Source: Planctomycetota bacterium
Lineage (GTDB): Bacteria; Planctomycetota; Phycisphaerae; Phycisphaerales; SM1A02
Assembly: GCA_024226535.1 (NCBI GenBank)
Contig: JAAELP010000218.1
Span: 1-45,467 of the forward strand
Direction: 5' to 3'
Length of the DNA stretch: 45,467 nt
Positions 1-7,457 of the stretch are shown one piece after another; positions within the stretch are counted from its first letter, which is position 1, and each line of letters begins with the position of its first letter. Under the pieces are notes generated by a model, which did no database searches, had not been told where the DNA came from, and saw nothing but the letters and a program-made list of their open reading frames with translations. The position numbers and the translations under genes were made by a program.

Positions 1-435
1 CCGCGCCCAGTACTGCCACCGCCAGAGCCCGACGAGCGCCGGCAGCATCGTGTTCTCCAGCACGTTCAGCTCGGGGAGCAGGTGATAGAACTGGAAGACG
101 AACCCGATCGACCGGTTCCGGTAGCGGTTGCGGCCGCGACGTGAGAAATCCCGCAGCGGCCGTCCGCGGAAGGTGATCTCGCCCGCGCGCGTTTCGTTGT
201 CGTCGACGCCACTCACCCGGTCGGCCTGATCCAGATCGCCCATCAGGTGCAGGAGCGTGCTCTTGCCCGAGCCGGAGGAGCCGAGGACCGCCACCCACTC
301 CCCCTCGCGCACCTCGAGCGACGCTCCCTTGAGAACCGGAACCTGCACCCGACCGAGTTGGTAGGTCTTCCAGATGTTCCGGGCGTCGAGCAGATCGAGC
401 CGGGTCGGCGGTGCTACGCCGGTCGCGTCACTCAT
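1..435 (-). CDS. lolD: LolD-type ABC transporter ATP-binding protein (partial)
   Basis: This is the ATPase of an inner-membrane complex that extracts lipoproteins, or of a closely related MacB-type exporter. Only the N-terminal part is present, because the 3' end lies beyond the left edge. The reading frame shows the start MSDATG, then a Walker A motif GSSGSGKSTLLHLM near residue 45 and a Q-loop region FVFQFYHLLPELNVLENT, which is typical of the LolD/MacB family. Its ATG overlaps the lolC stop codon (ATGAGTGA), so the two are translationally coupled and the partner is clear. The signature motif and Walker B cannot be checked here. Confidence 0.9.
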   Translation of the reverse strand, partial: MSDATGVAPPTRLDLLDARNIWKTYQLGRVQVPVLKGASLEVREGEWVAVLGSSGSGKSTLLHLMGDLDQADRVSGVDDNETRAGEITFRGRPLRDFSRRGRNRYRNRSIGFVFQFYHLLPELNVLENTMLPALVGLWRWQYWAR

Positions 436-2119
436 AGCGCAGGGCCCTCACCGGATCGGTGTCCGCCGCCTTCATCGCCGGGATGAACGCCCCGAGCACG
501 CTGAAGATCACGGCGCCGATCATCGTGGTCACGGCGGTGACGACGTCCATCGAGTTCGGGATCTCGCTGAAGTAGTAGACCGACGGATCCCAGATGAGCG
601 TGCCGCGGTGCAGCAGCAGCGCCGAGCCCAGCCCGGCGAACACGATCGTCGAGATCGACCAGAGCACGACCGGCAGCAGGAACTCGCCGAAGCTGCGCAC
701 GATCGTCATGAGCAGCGAGGCGGCCGCGACCACGAACATCGTGATCACGGCCCAACGCGGCGCGGGGTCGCCGATCGCCTGGTGGATCGCGTTGATGTTG
801 TGGACCACCAGGAACGAGATCCCGAGTCCGAGGAACGCGCCGACGGTACCGATGATCGCGCCGTACCTGAGGAAGATCGCGCTGATGCCCATGCGCGACG
901 CCCCCACGCTGCGCAGGATCCCGATGTCGCGGGTCTTCTCGTACACGATCGCCCAGAAGATCGAGAGCACGAGACCGGCGCACACGAGGTAGATGATCGA
1001 GAAGAGCACGCGCATCAGCTCGCGCTCCTTCTCGATGGGATCGATGAACTGCCGCTGCTGCTGCCGCCACGTCTGCACCGAGATCGCCCCGGGCATCTCC
1101 GGCGGTGGTGGAACCACGTCGGGGTGCACGGTCTTGTCGCGGGCGAGATCGGAGCGGAACTTCCCGTAGGTCACGACGACCGCCGCGCGAAGCTCGTCGG
1201 GCTTCACCCCCTCGGCGGCGCGCACGAGCACCATCGTCGCCCGCGGGGGATCCACGAAGCCGGTCTCCTCGCCTTCGTCATCGGTGATGGCCGATTCATC
1301 GAAGTGCAGCATCTCCTGCGCCTGCTCGATCGGGACGATCACCCGGCGGTCGTCGATCAGGAACACGCCGGACACGAACTCGTTGACCACCTGGAAGCGC
1401 TTGGTCACCGGCTTCATCTCGAGGCCGCCTCCCGTCGTCACGGGCACCATCGTCAGGGCCACGTCGAAGTCGGGCATCCACCAGAAGGCGTGCGGCCCAC
1501 GCACCGGCCGGTAGCTGCCATCACGCTGCCGCTCGTTGCCGTCCGACACGTGCATGCCGAGGACGATCGCCGGCAGCACGGTGTCGCCGCGGTCCACGCG
1601 CTTGTGACGGAGCAGGCGGCCGTTCTCGCCGACGAGGTCCATGGTGTCCGGTCCGAGCGCGTCGAGGAGGCCACGGCGGAAGTCGCCCTCCCCCATCTCC
1701 AGAAGCTCGTCCTCGGTCGGGTTGCGCCAGTACAGCGTTTCGTGGAACCCGGTGACGCGCCCGAGACCGGCGGGCTCGACGCCCCAGACCTGCACCGTCT
1801 CCGTCTGCTTCTTGTCGCCGTCGGGGTACGGCATCTTCAGCAGGCCGAAGCCGTCGACGACGGGCGTGGCCGCTTCCGCCTCGGGCAGGGCCTCGATCGC
1901 GTCGATCAGGCGGTCGTAGTACGGCACGCCGATGAACGGGTACGTCACGATCACGTCGCCGACGAGCGTGCGACCGGAGTTCTGGACCATGTTGAGGAAC
2001 CCGGTCATCACCGAGACCACGATGATCACCAACGCCACGCACAGGGCGACGGCGGCGACCGCGATGAGCGGGATCACGCGCGTGGTGAGGTAGCGGTTGG
2101 TGAGGAGGACGTGGTACAT
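428..2119 (-). CDS. lolC: LolC/LolE-like lipoprotein-releasing permease
   Basis: Membrane subunit of a FtsX/MacB-fold ABC transporter that moves lipoproteins or other envelope substrates. The 563-aa protein begins MYHVLLTNRYLTTRVIPLIA with one N-terminal membrane helix. A periplasmic domain of about 350 residues follows, and then three C-terminal helices around the FtsX motif YEKTRDIGILRSVGAS. It ends PVRALRYE, as expected for the family. It is longer than E. coli LolC (about 400 aa) because the periplasmic part is enlarged. I chose the ATG at 2119 because the protein aligns with the family from there. No Shine-Dalgarno sequence precedes it; the upstream DNA is a GGGGAAC tandem repeat. The reading frame stays open further upstream but only through repeat sequence and nnrE. 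Confidence 0.88.
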   Translation of the reverse strand: MYHVLLTNRYLTTRVIPLIAVAAVALCVALVIIVVSVMTGFLNMVQNSGRTLVGDVIVTYPFIGVPYYDRLIDAIEALPEAEAATPVVDGFGLLKMPYPDGDKKQTETVQVWGVEPAGLGRVTGFHETLYWRNPTEDELLEMGEGDFRRGLLDALGPDTMDLVGENGRLLRHKRVDRGDTVLPAIVLGMHVSDGNERQRDGSYRPVRGPHAFWWMPDFDVALTMVPVTTGGGLEMKPVTKRFQVVNEFVSGVFLIDDRRVIVPIEQAQEMLHFDESAITDDEGEETGFVDPPRATMVLVRAAEGVKPDELRAAVVVTYGKFRSDLARDKTVHPDVVPPPPEMPGAISVQTWRQQQRQFIDPIEKERELMRVLFSIIYLVCAGLVLSIFWAIVYEKTRDIGILRSVGASRMGISAIFLRYGAIIGTVGAFLGLGISFLVVHNINAIHQAIGDPAPRWAVITMFVVAAASLLMTIVRSFGEFLLPVVLWSISTIVFAGLGSALLLHRGTLIWDPSVYYFSEIPNSMDVVTAVTTMIGAVIFSVLGAFIPAMKAADTDPVRALRYE

Positions 2120-2120
2120 G

Positions 2121-2187
2121 GGGGAACGGGGGAACGGGGTATGGGGAACGGGGAACGGGGAACGGGGAACGGGGAACGGGGAATGGG
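2121..2187. repeat. GGGGAAC heptanucleotide tandem repeat
   Basis: About eight imperfect copies of GGGGAAC (one reads GGGGTAT, another GGGGAAT) lie directly upstream of the lolC start codon, between nnrE and lolC. On the coding strand this is a run of GTTCCCC units. It leaves no recognisable ribosome-binding site for lolC. Confidence 0.85.
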
Positions 2188-2243
2188 AATGAGGGAAGGG
2201 AGGAGTGTAAGGCCGATCGACTGGGGGCGGTTGTGGGCGCCAA

Positions 2244-2918
2244 TCAGGGGGCGAGGAGCGGTCGGCCGAAGCGTTCGGTGAGTTCGCGGGGGGCGCCGAT
2301 GTCGCCGATGGTGACCGTGCCCGTCCACGCATCAGCGCCGGACACGAGGAATCCCGGCTTCATTCCCACGAAGGTCACCGTCTCGGTCGCCCGCACCGCG
2401 ACGCCGAGGGGAACGCCGGAATCGCCATCGAGGCCCGAGGGGATGTCGACGGCGAGCACCGGGGCGACGCCGGCGTTGATCCACGCGATGACCTGCGCCG
2501 CCCTGCCCTCGACGGGACGCGTAAGGCCGGTGCCGAAGATCGCATCCACCACGAGGCCGGCGGCGCGATGCTCGTCCAGACGGTCGATATCGACCTCCTC
2601 CACGCCCATCGCGCCGCAGATCGCGCGGTTGACGCCCGCGTCGCCTTCGCCACGCGGCTCCCCGAGTGCCGCCACGACCGGCCTCGCTCCGGCGTTGTGC
2701 AGGTGCCGGGCGAGGGCCCAGCCGTCGCCGCCGTTGTTGCCGGATCCACAGACGATCAGGGCGGTCGCCCCGGGATCGAGCATCCGGAGCGCCACCGCGG
2801 CCAGGGCCCGCGCCGCGTTCTCCATGAGGACGATGCCGGGGATGCGGTACTCCTCGATCGCCGCACGATCGACGGCGCGCACGGCGTCACGATCGAGGAC
2901 GTAGACGGGGCCGTTCAT
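2244..2918 (-). CDS. nnrE: NAD(P)H-hydrate epimerase
   Basis: Epimerase that interconverts R and S forms of hydrated NAD(P)H so that a partner dehydratase can repair them. The protein has 224 aa, the normal size for a stand-alone YjeF_N domain. It shows the Rossmann-like motif VCGSGNNGGDGWALARHL, the family motif DAIFGTGLTRPVEG, and VLAVDIPSGLDGDSG followed by TVTFVGMKPGFL. The fused YjeF_C dehydratase seen in E. coli Nnr is absent, so that activity must be encoded elsewhere. The gene is divergent from the glycosyltransferase. A TAGACT -10 box ends 8 nt before the ATG, so the transcript should be nearly leaderless. Confidence 0.93.
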   Translation of the reverse strand: MNGPVYVLDRDAVRAVDRAAIEEYRIPGIVLMENAARALAAVALRMLDPGATALIVCGSGNNGGDGWALARHLHNAGARPVVAALGEPRGEGDAGVNRAICGAMGVEEVDIDRLDEHRAAGLVVDAIFGTGLTRPVEGRAAQVIAWINAGVAPVLAVDIPSGLDGDSGVPLGVAVRATETVTFVGMKPGFLVSGADAWTGTVTIGDIGAPRELTERFGRPLLAP

Positions 2919-2926
2919 CGCGGCAG

Positions 2927-2932
2927 AGTCTA
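2927..2932 (-). promoter_or_regulatory. -10 box of nnrE (near-leaderless)
   Basis: TAGACT on the minus strand, 8 nt before the nnrE ATG. It lies back to back with the TACACT box of the divergent glycosyltransferase gene, only 1 nt apart. The whole divergent promoter therefore fits in the 27 nt between the two start codons. Confidence 0.55.
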
Positions 2933-2933
2933 C

Positions 2934-2939
2934 TACACT
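2934..2939 (+). promoter_or_regulatory. -10 box of glycosyltransferase gene (leaderless)
   Basis: TACACT followed by exactly 6 nt and the ATG at 2946. With normal -10 geometry, transcription would start at the A of the ATG. Confidence 0.55.
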
Positions 2940-2945
2940 GCCGCC

Positions 2946-4166
2946 ATGCCCGCCCTGGTCACATGGCCGTTGCTCGCGCTGGCCCTGTTCGCGTTCTGCC
3001 TGTGGGTTGCCATCGCGCACCGCGTCTTCTGGATGTTGAGCGACCGGCCGACGATCCGGCGCGGGCTCGACCTGCTGCCGTTCGCCGGTGACGACGGCCC
3101 GCCGAAGGTGACGATCATCGTCCCAGCGCACAACGAGGAGCGCGTGATCGACGCGTGCTGCACCGCGCTGCGGCGACAGGAGTACGACGCGCTGGAGATC
3201 GTGTTCGTCCTCGACCGCTGCACCGACGGAACGCTCGACATCGTGCGGCGGCATGCGGACGAGGACGATCGCGTCGTGATCGTCGAGAACGACGCGTGCC
3301 CGGATGACTGGGCAGGCAAGTGCCACGCGGCCAAGCTCGGCGCCGATGTCGCGACCGGCGACTTCCTGCTGTTCACGGACGCCGACACGGAGTTCGATCC
3401 GCGCCTCGTCGCCGCCTCCGTCGCGATCGCCCGCGACCGGAACCTCGGCCTCGTGAGCATCCTGAGCACGCTCACCTTCGGGCACACCTGGGAGCGCATC
3501 GCGCAGCCGGTCGCGTCGATGCACCTCATCCGCCTGTTCCCGATCCACCGCGCCAGCCGCGCCGAGCAGGAGAACCGGCGCGCGTTCGCCAACGGCCAGT
3601 TCCTGCTCTTCTCGCGGGAGTGGTACGACCGGATCGGCGGCCACGAATCGGTGCGCGGCGACCTGCTGGAGGACATCGCGCTCGCCCGACGCATCCACCT
3701 GGAACACGGGCACGCCGGGGTCTTCATTGCCGACGGCCTGCTCCGGTGCTCGATGTACGAGTCGCTGAACGACTTCCGCCTGGGGTGGAAACGCATCTTC
3801 ATCGAAGCGTGCAATCGGCGCCCGCCTCGTCTGCGACGCAACGCGGCGCGCATCATGTTCACCGGGATCGCGTGCCCGATCGCGCAGGCGGCCGCGCTGG
3901 CCCTGGGAATCTCCTACCTCGTCGACGGTCAGTTGATCGGCGGCATCCCGCTCACGACGGTCGCGGCGGCGGGGCTGATCGTCCAGGCCGCCGCGCTCGT
4001 GCCGATCTATTTCTTCACCGGCGCGCCGGCCCGCGCCATCATCGGCTTCCCGATCGGAAGCTGGATCGTCGCTCGCATCATGCTCGACGGCGCCGGCGAC
4101 CTCACCCACCGCCGCCCGATCCCGTGGGCGGGACGCGAGTACGTGCTGGAGCCGAAGGTCGATTAG
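2946..4166 (+). CDS. Membrane glycosyltransferase family 2 (HpnB/CrtQ-like)
   Basis: Inverting GT-A glycosyltransferase anchored in the inner membrane, 406 aa. An N-terminal helix (about residues 3-25) leads into the GT2 core VTIIVPAHNEERVIDACCTA. The nucleotide/metal-binding LLFTDADTEFDP and the acceptor motif GDLLEDIALARRI (catalytic Asp region) follow. Two or three C-terminal membrane segments include QAAALALGISYLVDG and AAALVPIYFFTGAPARAII. This arrangement matches the hopene-associated HpnB and carotenoid-type CrtQ glycosyltransferases. The acceptor cannot be read from the sequence, and no hopanoid or carotenoid genes are nearby. The gene ends with TAG. Its start is set by the leaderless promoter and the membrane helix. 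Confidence 0.85.
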   Translation: MPALVTWPLLALALFAFCLWVAIAHRVFWMLSDRPTIRRGLDLLPFAGDDGPPKVTIIVPAHNEERVIDACCTALRRQEYDALEIVFVLDRCTDGTLDIVRRHADEDDRVVIVENDACPDDWAGKCHAAKLGADVATGDFLLFTDADTEFDPRLVAASVAIARDRNLGLVSILSTLTFGHTWERIAQPVASMHLIRLFPIHRASRAEQENRRAFANGQFLLFSREWYDRIGGHESVRGDLLEDIALARRIHLEHGHAGVFIADGLLRCSMYESLNDFRLGWKRIFIEACNRRPPRLRRNAARIMFTGIACPIAQAAALALGISYLVDGQLIGGIPLTTVAAAGLIVQAAALVPIYFFTGAPARAIIGFPIGSWIVARIMLDGAGDLTHRRPIPWAGREYVLEPKVD

Positions 4167-4185
4167 GGACCGGAGATCCCCCGCT

Positions 4186-4974
4186 CTACGGCGCCGGATC
4201 GACCTCCTGCCAGTTCGTCACCGAGTACGGCGGGATCGGCTCCGTCACCGTGACCATCTGCGAGATGACCGTCGCCCCGATCGTCGTCGAGGTCGATGAC
4301 GGGACGACGTCGACCTCCTGCACGCCGCTGGCGAAGTGCACCTTGACCTTGTACGTCACGGAGTTGGTCAGGCCGCCGAAGTGAGCCCACAACGGCTCCG
4401 TGCCGCCGAATCCGCGGGCCACGCCGAGGTCCCGGCGCCCGAGCAGGGTGAGACCGTCGGCGGTGTACACGTCCACGCGCACGCCCACGGCGGCCTTGTT
4501 CGAACCGCGACGCCCGTAGCCGATCGCGCGCACCTTGAGGTAGTTCGTGTCGTTCGTGCCGTTCTGGAGCAGCGCGCATGTGCCGCTCTGCCGGGAAACG
4601 GCGATGTCGAGGTCGCCGTCGTTGTCGTAATCGACGAAGACGGCGTCGTGCCCGTCGCCGGTCGCGCCCGCACTCGCGGAGACGGCGAAGGTCCCGTCGC
4701 CCTGGTTCTCGTAGAGCGTGTCCGTCGTCCCGGAGTGCATGACGATGTACAGGTCCAGGTCGCCGTCATTGTCCACGTCGCCCCAGCACGCGCTCCGCTG
4801 GCCCGAGGTATCGGAGATGCCGGCGGCGACGGTGACGTCGGTGAAGGTGCCGGCGTCGTTGCGCCAGAGGTATCCCCTCGAGCCCGCGTCGTACCGGGGC
4901 ACGTAGAGGTCCGGGTCGCCGTCGTTGTCATAGTCGCCCCACGCCGAGCCGAACAGGTCCGAGCTGCCGGTCAC
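4186..4974 (-). CDS. FG-GAP/VCBS and ASPIC/UnbV domain part of a surface protein (downstream of in-frame amber)
   Basis: Extracellular beta-propeller-type segment. Three repeats with the calcium-binding motif DxDxDGDxD are visible (GDYDNDGDPDLYV, GDVDNDGDLDLYI, VDYDNDGDLDIAV). A C-terminal ASPIC/UnbV-like domain follows, from NYLKVRAIGYGRRGSNKAAVG to VDVVPSSTSTTIGA. The frame does not really begin here. It continues upstream without interruption to an amber codon at 5068-5070 and then into the signal-peptide protein at 5068-5751. The 31 codons between the amber and this GTG encode a plausible domain (TDAELLGFKLTSAGGN...), so this is probably the second half of one gene of about 521 codons. 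Confidence 0.75.
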   Translation of the reverse strand: MTGSSDLFGSAWGDYDNDGDPDLYVPRYDAGSRGYLWRNDAGTFTDVTVAAGISDTSGQRSACWGDVDNDGDLDLYIVMHSGTTDTLYENQGDGTFAVSASAGATGDGHDAVFVDYDNDGDLDIAVSRQSGTCALLQNGTNDTNYLKVRAIGYGRRGSNKAAVGVRVDVYTADGLTLLGRRDLGVARGFGGTEPLWAHFGGLTNSVTYKVKVHFASGVQEVDVVPSSTSTTIGATVISQMVTVTEPIPPYSVTNWQEVDPAP

Positions 4975-5067
4975 GACGGAGATGCCGCTGAGGCTGAACG
5001 TGAGGTCGGTGACGGTCGCGTTGCCGCCCGCGCTGGTCAGCTTGAAGCCGAGCAGCTCGGCGTCGGT

Positions 5068-5751
5068 CTAGCCGTCGGACTGGCTGAACGCGTCGGTCTC
5101 CTGGCCGGCGGCGTGATCGGCCACGGTCAGCATCAGGGCCTCGAGGTGCAGCTTCGGTGCATCCGCTGCGCTGAAGTCCCGGGTTCGGCAGATCCGTTTG
5201 TCACCGTTCGTGTGGTTCGACTTGATGATGAAGACCATCGCGTTGGAGCTCGCGAAGCCCGGTCGGTCCACGATCTCCTGCACGACCGACACCAGCGATG
5301 GCGTCTGGTACCAGTTGCCCGAGGTCCACGCCGGCATGTTGTTGTAGACGCAGCTCGCGGTCGTGCGGGTGCGCCCGGAGACGTTAGAGGACGCCGAGGT
5401 GAAGGTGCCGGGGTCGTCGGCGTCCTCGCCGTAGATCGTGATGTCCGTGTCGCCGGAGGTGGAGTCGTTGGCCTTGAACTCGAGGTAGGCGCTCGTGATG
5501 ATCGCGCCCTGCTCGATGGCGACGTTCGTGAACCGGACGCCGAACCACGGCTTGGCCCCGAACTCGAGCTTGTCGTCGGTGAGGGTGGGGCTACCGTCCT
5601 CCATCGCATCGTCGCTGGTCGCGCTGATCTGGCGATCGACCGTGTTGGCGGCGCCGGCGCTCCGGGTGACGCCGAGCAGGAGCAGCCCGACGACCAGGAT
5701 CCCGGTGGCGAGTCGGCCACGCTTCACGTGTTCGTGCATGTCGTGGGTCAT
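5068..5751 (-). CDS. Secreted DNRLRE-like surface protein (N-terminal part, ends at an amber codon)
   Basis: Exported protein, 227 aa up to the TAG. A basic N-terminus and hydrophobic stretch (LATGILVVGLLLLGVTRSAGA) form a signal peptide. A beta-sandwich of the DNRLRE/CBM-like type follows, with WFGVRFTNVAIEQGAIITSA and YLEFKANDSTSGDTDITIYG. The C-terminal residues AGQETDAFSQSDG stop in the middle of what looks like a further domain, which resumes immediately after the TAG in the same frame. CAG to TAG is a single transition, so a nonsense mutation or a base-call error is the simplest reading. It lies 33 nt downstream of the pilin-like gene, probably in one operon. Confidence 0.75.
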   Translation of the reverse strand: MTHDMHEHVKRGRLATGILVVGLLLLGVTRSAGAANTVDRQISATSDDAMEDGSPTLTDDKLEFGAKPWFGVRFTNVAIEQGAIITSAYLEFKANDSTSGDTDITIYGEDADDPGTFTSASSNVSGRTRTTASCVYNNMPAWTSGNWYQTPSLVSVVQEIVDRPGFASSNAMVFIIKSNHTNGDKRICRTRDFSAADAPKLHLEALMLTVADHAAGQETDAFSQSDG

Positions 5752-5784
5752 GGGGAAGTAGCCGCCGCGGAAACGGCCGCCGGC

Positions 5785-6177
5785 TCAACGAAGCTCCGTA
5801 TCGATCGACCGCCGGGCTCCACCCGCGCGACCTTGGCTGCTCAACGTCGTGAGCACCGGCCCCAGCGTCTGCGTGACGTTGACCCGAGCCTGGCCGATGC
5901 TGGGGTCGGTGTTGTCGTCGGCGTCGTCGGAGATCGTTCCGATCGTCCCGTCACCGTCCTCGTCGGCGTTGTTCACCAACTCGCGAATCGACATGTTGAC
6001 GCCGGCCTCCGCGGCGTAGAACGACCGGACGCTGTTCAACCGCACGTGCGTGAGATCGTGATCGCGCGCGGTCCCGAGAACCATGCCGGCGATGATGAGC
6101 GCGAGCACGATGAGCAGGATGATGACGGCGATCACCGCCATGGCTCGTCTCGGGCTCGCTCGTTGCCGATGAGACAT
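5785..6177 (-). CDS. PilX-like / type IV pilin-like membrane protein
   Basis: Small protein of 130 aa. A basic start (MSHRQRASPRRA) is followed by a long hydrophobic helix, VIAVIILLIVLALIIAGMVLG. Then comes the segment FYAAEAGVNMSIRELVNN, the hallmark of PilX-type minor pilins, in which the AEAG motif follows the N-terminal helix. It likely acts in type IV pilus or type II secretion pseudopilus assembly in the inner membrane. The ATG at 6177 has GAGG about 7 nt upstream. No other pilus genes are in the window. The surface protein follows directly, which suggests a link between secretion and that substrate, but this is inference. Confidence 0.7.
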   Translation of the reverse strand: MSHRQRASPRRAMAVIAVIILLIVLALIIAGMVLGTARDHDLTHVRLNSVRSFYAAEAGVNMSIRELVNNADEDGDGTIGTISDDADDNTDPSIGQARVNVTQTLGPVLTTLSSQGRAGGARRSIDTELR

Positions 6178-6308
6178 CACGACCTCGATCTCCAGATGCC
6201 GCCGGAGATCGATATCGACCATTGCCGGGTCGTTCTCCACCCCGCGTCGCTGGTGCACGCGGCCGCCCGCCGATCACGCGGCCGGTACCGATAATTCGGC
6301 GGCGGCTC

Positions 6309-7415
6309 CTACCGTCGCGCGGCCAGGTCCGGCTTCGTGAGCGGGTGGTTCTCGACGTACTCGGTGCGCCAGCACGACACCCAGTGGTTCGGCGCGACCT
6401 CGACGAGTCGGCAAGGCACGGGCGAGTCGCCCTCCGTCGGCGGCACGGCCATGTCCGGCGGCGCGTTCATCGCGGGCCACCACGGCACGATGCCGTACCG
6501 GATACCGGGGAGCTTGCGGAACTCCGCGGGATCACGGATCAACTCCTTGACCGTCCGCAGCCGACGACGCCGGTCACGCAACCGGGGGATCGACGCGAAC
6601 AGGCCGCGCGTGTACGGATGCAGCGGCTCGTCGAAGAGATCGAACACGCTCGCGTACTCGAGCGCGCGGCCCGCGTACATCACGCAGACGGTGTCGGCGA
6701 CCTGGGCCACCACGCCGAGATCGTGCGTGATGAGCATCATGCTCATGCCACGCTGTTCGCGCAGCGAGCCGAGCAGGTCGAGGATCTGCGCCTGGATCGT
6801 CACGTCCAGCGCAGTGGTCGGCTCGTCGGCGAGGAGCAGGCGGGGCTGGCACGCGAGGGCCATCGCGGTCATCACCCGCTGGCACATACCGCCGGAGAAC
6901 TCGTGCGGGTGAGCGCTGAGCCCCTGCTCCGGTCGCGCGATGCCCACCTCGCTCATCGCCTCCAGCGCGATCGCGCGCGCGTCGCGCCACGTGACGCGCT
7001 GATGACGGCGCACCGCCTCGATGATCTGCTCCCCGACGGTGAACACCGGGTTCAGCGAGTTCATCGGCTCCTGGAAGATCATCGCGATCTCGCCACCGCG
7101 TACCGCGAGCAGCTCGCGCTTCGAGAGTCCCTGGAGATCGCGGCCGTCGAAGCGGATCGAACCTCGGTCGTATCGCCCCGGCGGACACGGGAGCAGGCCG
7201 AGGATGCTCAGGGCGGTGACGGACTTCCCGCACCCCGACTCCCCGACGAGCGCGAGCGTCTGGCGAGGGTGCACGGTGAGCGTGAGCCCGTCCACGGCCT
7301 GGACGCGCTCCGGCGCGTCCACGTCGAAGGAGATCGCCAGGTCGTCGATCTCCAGGAGCGGCGAGGATGCCTTCCCGCCGGCCGGAGTCGAACTCGTCGT
7401 CGTCTGCGTCGTCAC
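6309..7415 (-). CDS. Dipeptide/oligopeptide ABC transporter ATPase (DppD/OppD)
   Basis: ATP-binding subunit of a peptide importer, 368 aa. It has Walker [21 protein letters not shown]-loop [17 protein letters not shown], signature [18 protein letters not shown], Walker [14 protein letters not shown] and H-loop [11 protein letters not shown]. The C-terminal oligo_HPY extension ([17 protein letters not shown]) is typical of OppD/DppD. That region normally carries cysteines for an Fe-S cluster; here [10 protein letters not shown] and WVSCWR keep two of them. The start is taken as GTG at 7415, preceded by TATACT. An ATG at 7448 in the same frame is an alternative. The matching permease lies 2.1 kb away on the same strand, beyond an oppositely oriented phosphatase. 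Confidence 0.87.
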   Translation of the reverse strand: MTTQTTTSSTPAGGKASSPLLEIDDLAISFDVDAPERVQAVDGLTLTVHPRQTLALVGESGCGKSVTALSILGLLPCPPGRYDRGSIRFDGRDLQGLSKRELLAVRGGEIAMIFQEPMNSLNPVFTVGEQIIEAVRRHQRVTWRDARAIALEAMSEVGIARPEQGLSAHPHEFSGGMCQRVMTAMALACQPRLLLADEPTTALDVTIQAQILDLLGSLREQRGMSMMLITHDLGVVAQVADTVCVMYAGRALEYASVFDLFDEPLHPYTRGLFASIPRLRDRRRRLRTVKELIRDPAEFRKLPGIRYGIVPWWPAMNAPPDMAVPPTEGDSPVPCRLVEVAPNHWVSCWRTEYVENHPLTKPDLAARR

Positions 7416-7424
7416 GTCCCGCGC

Positions 7425-7430
7425 AGTATA
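7425..7430 (-). promoter_or_regulatory. -10 box of the dppD/oppD-like gene
   Basis: TATACT on the minus strand, 9 nt before the GTG at 7415. The overlapping plus-strand TATAGA at 7428-7433 could serve the divergent phosphatase gene whose ATG is at 7458. Confidence 0.45.
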
Positions 7431-7457
7431 GAGCCGCTCGACTACCATGACGCGCCC

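Noticed and set aside
374..2281. 635-codon plus-strand open frame opposite lolC
   Set aside because: It is antisense to a clear lolC gene, and its product is an Arg/Asp/His-rich high-GC shadow with no domain.
4164..5070. Genome-wide recoding of UAG as an amino acid
   Set aside because: TAG is used as an ordinary stop in the glycosyltransferase, dnaB, reductase, prfB and other genes in the same window.
4336..6294. 652-codon plus-strand open frame
   Set aside because: It is antisense to the surface and pilin-like proteins, with low-complexity Val/Gly/Arg composition typical of a shadow.
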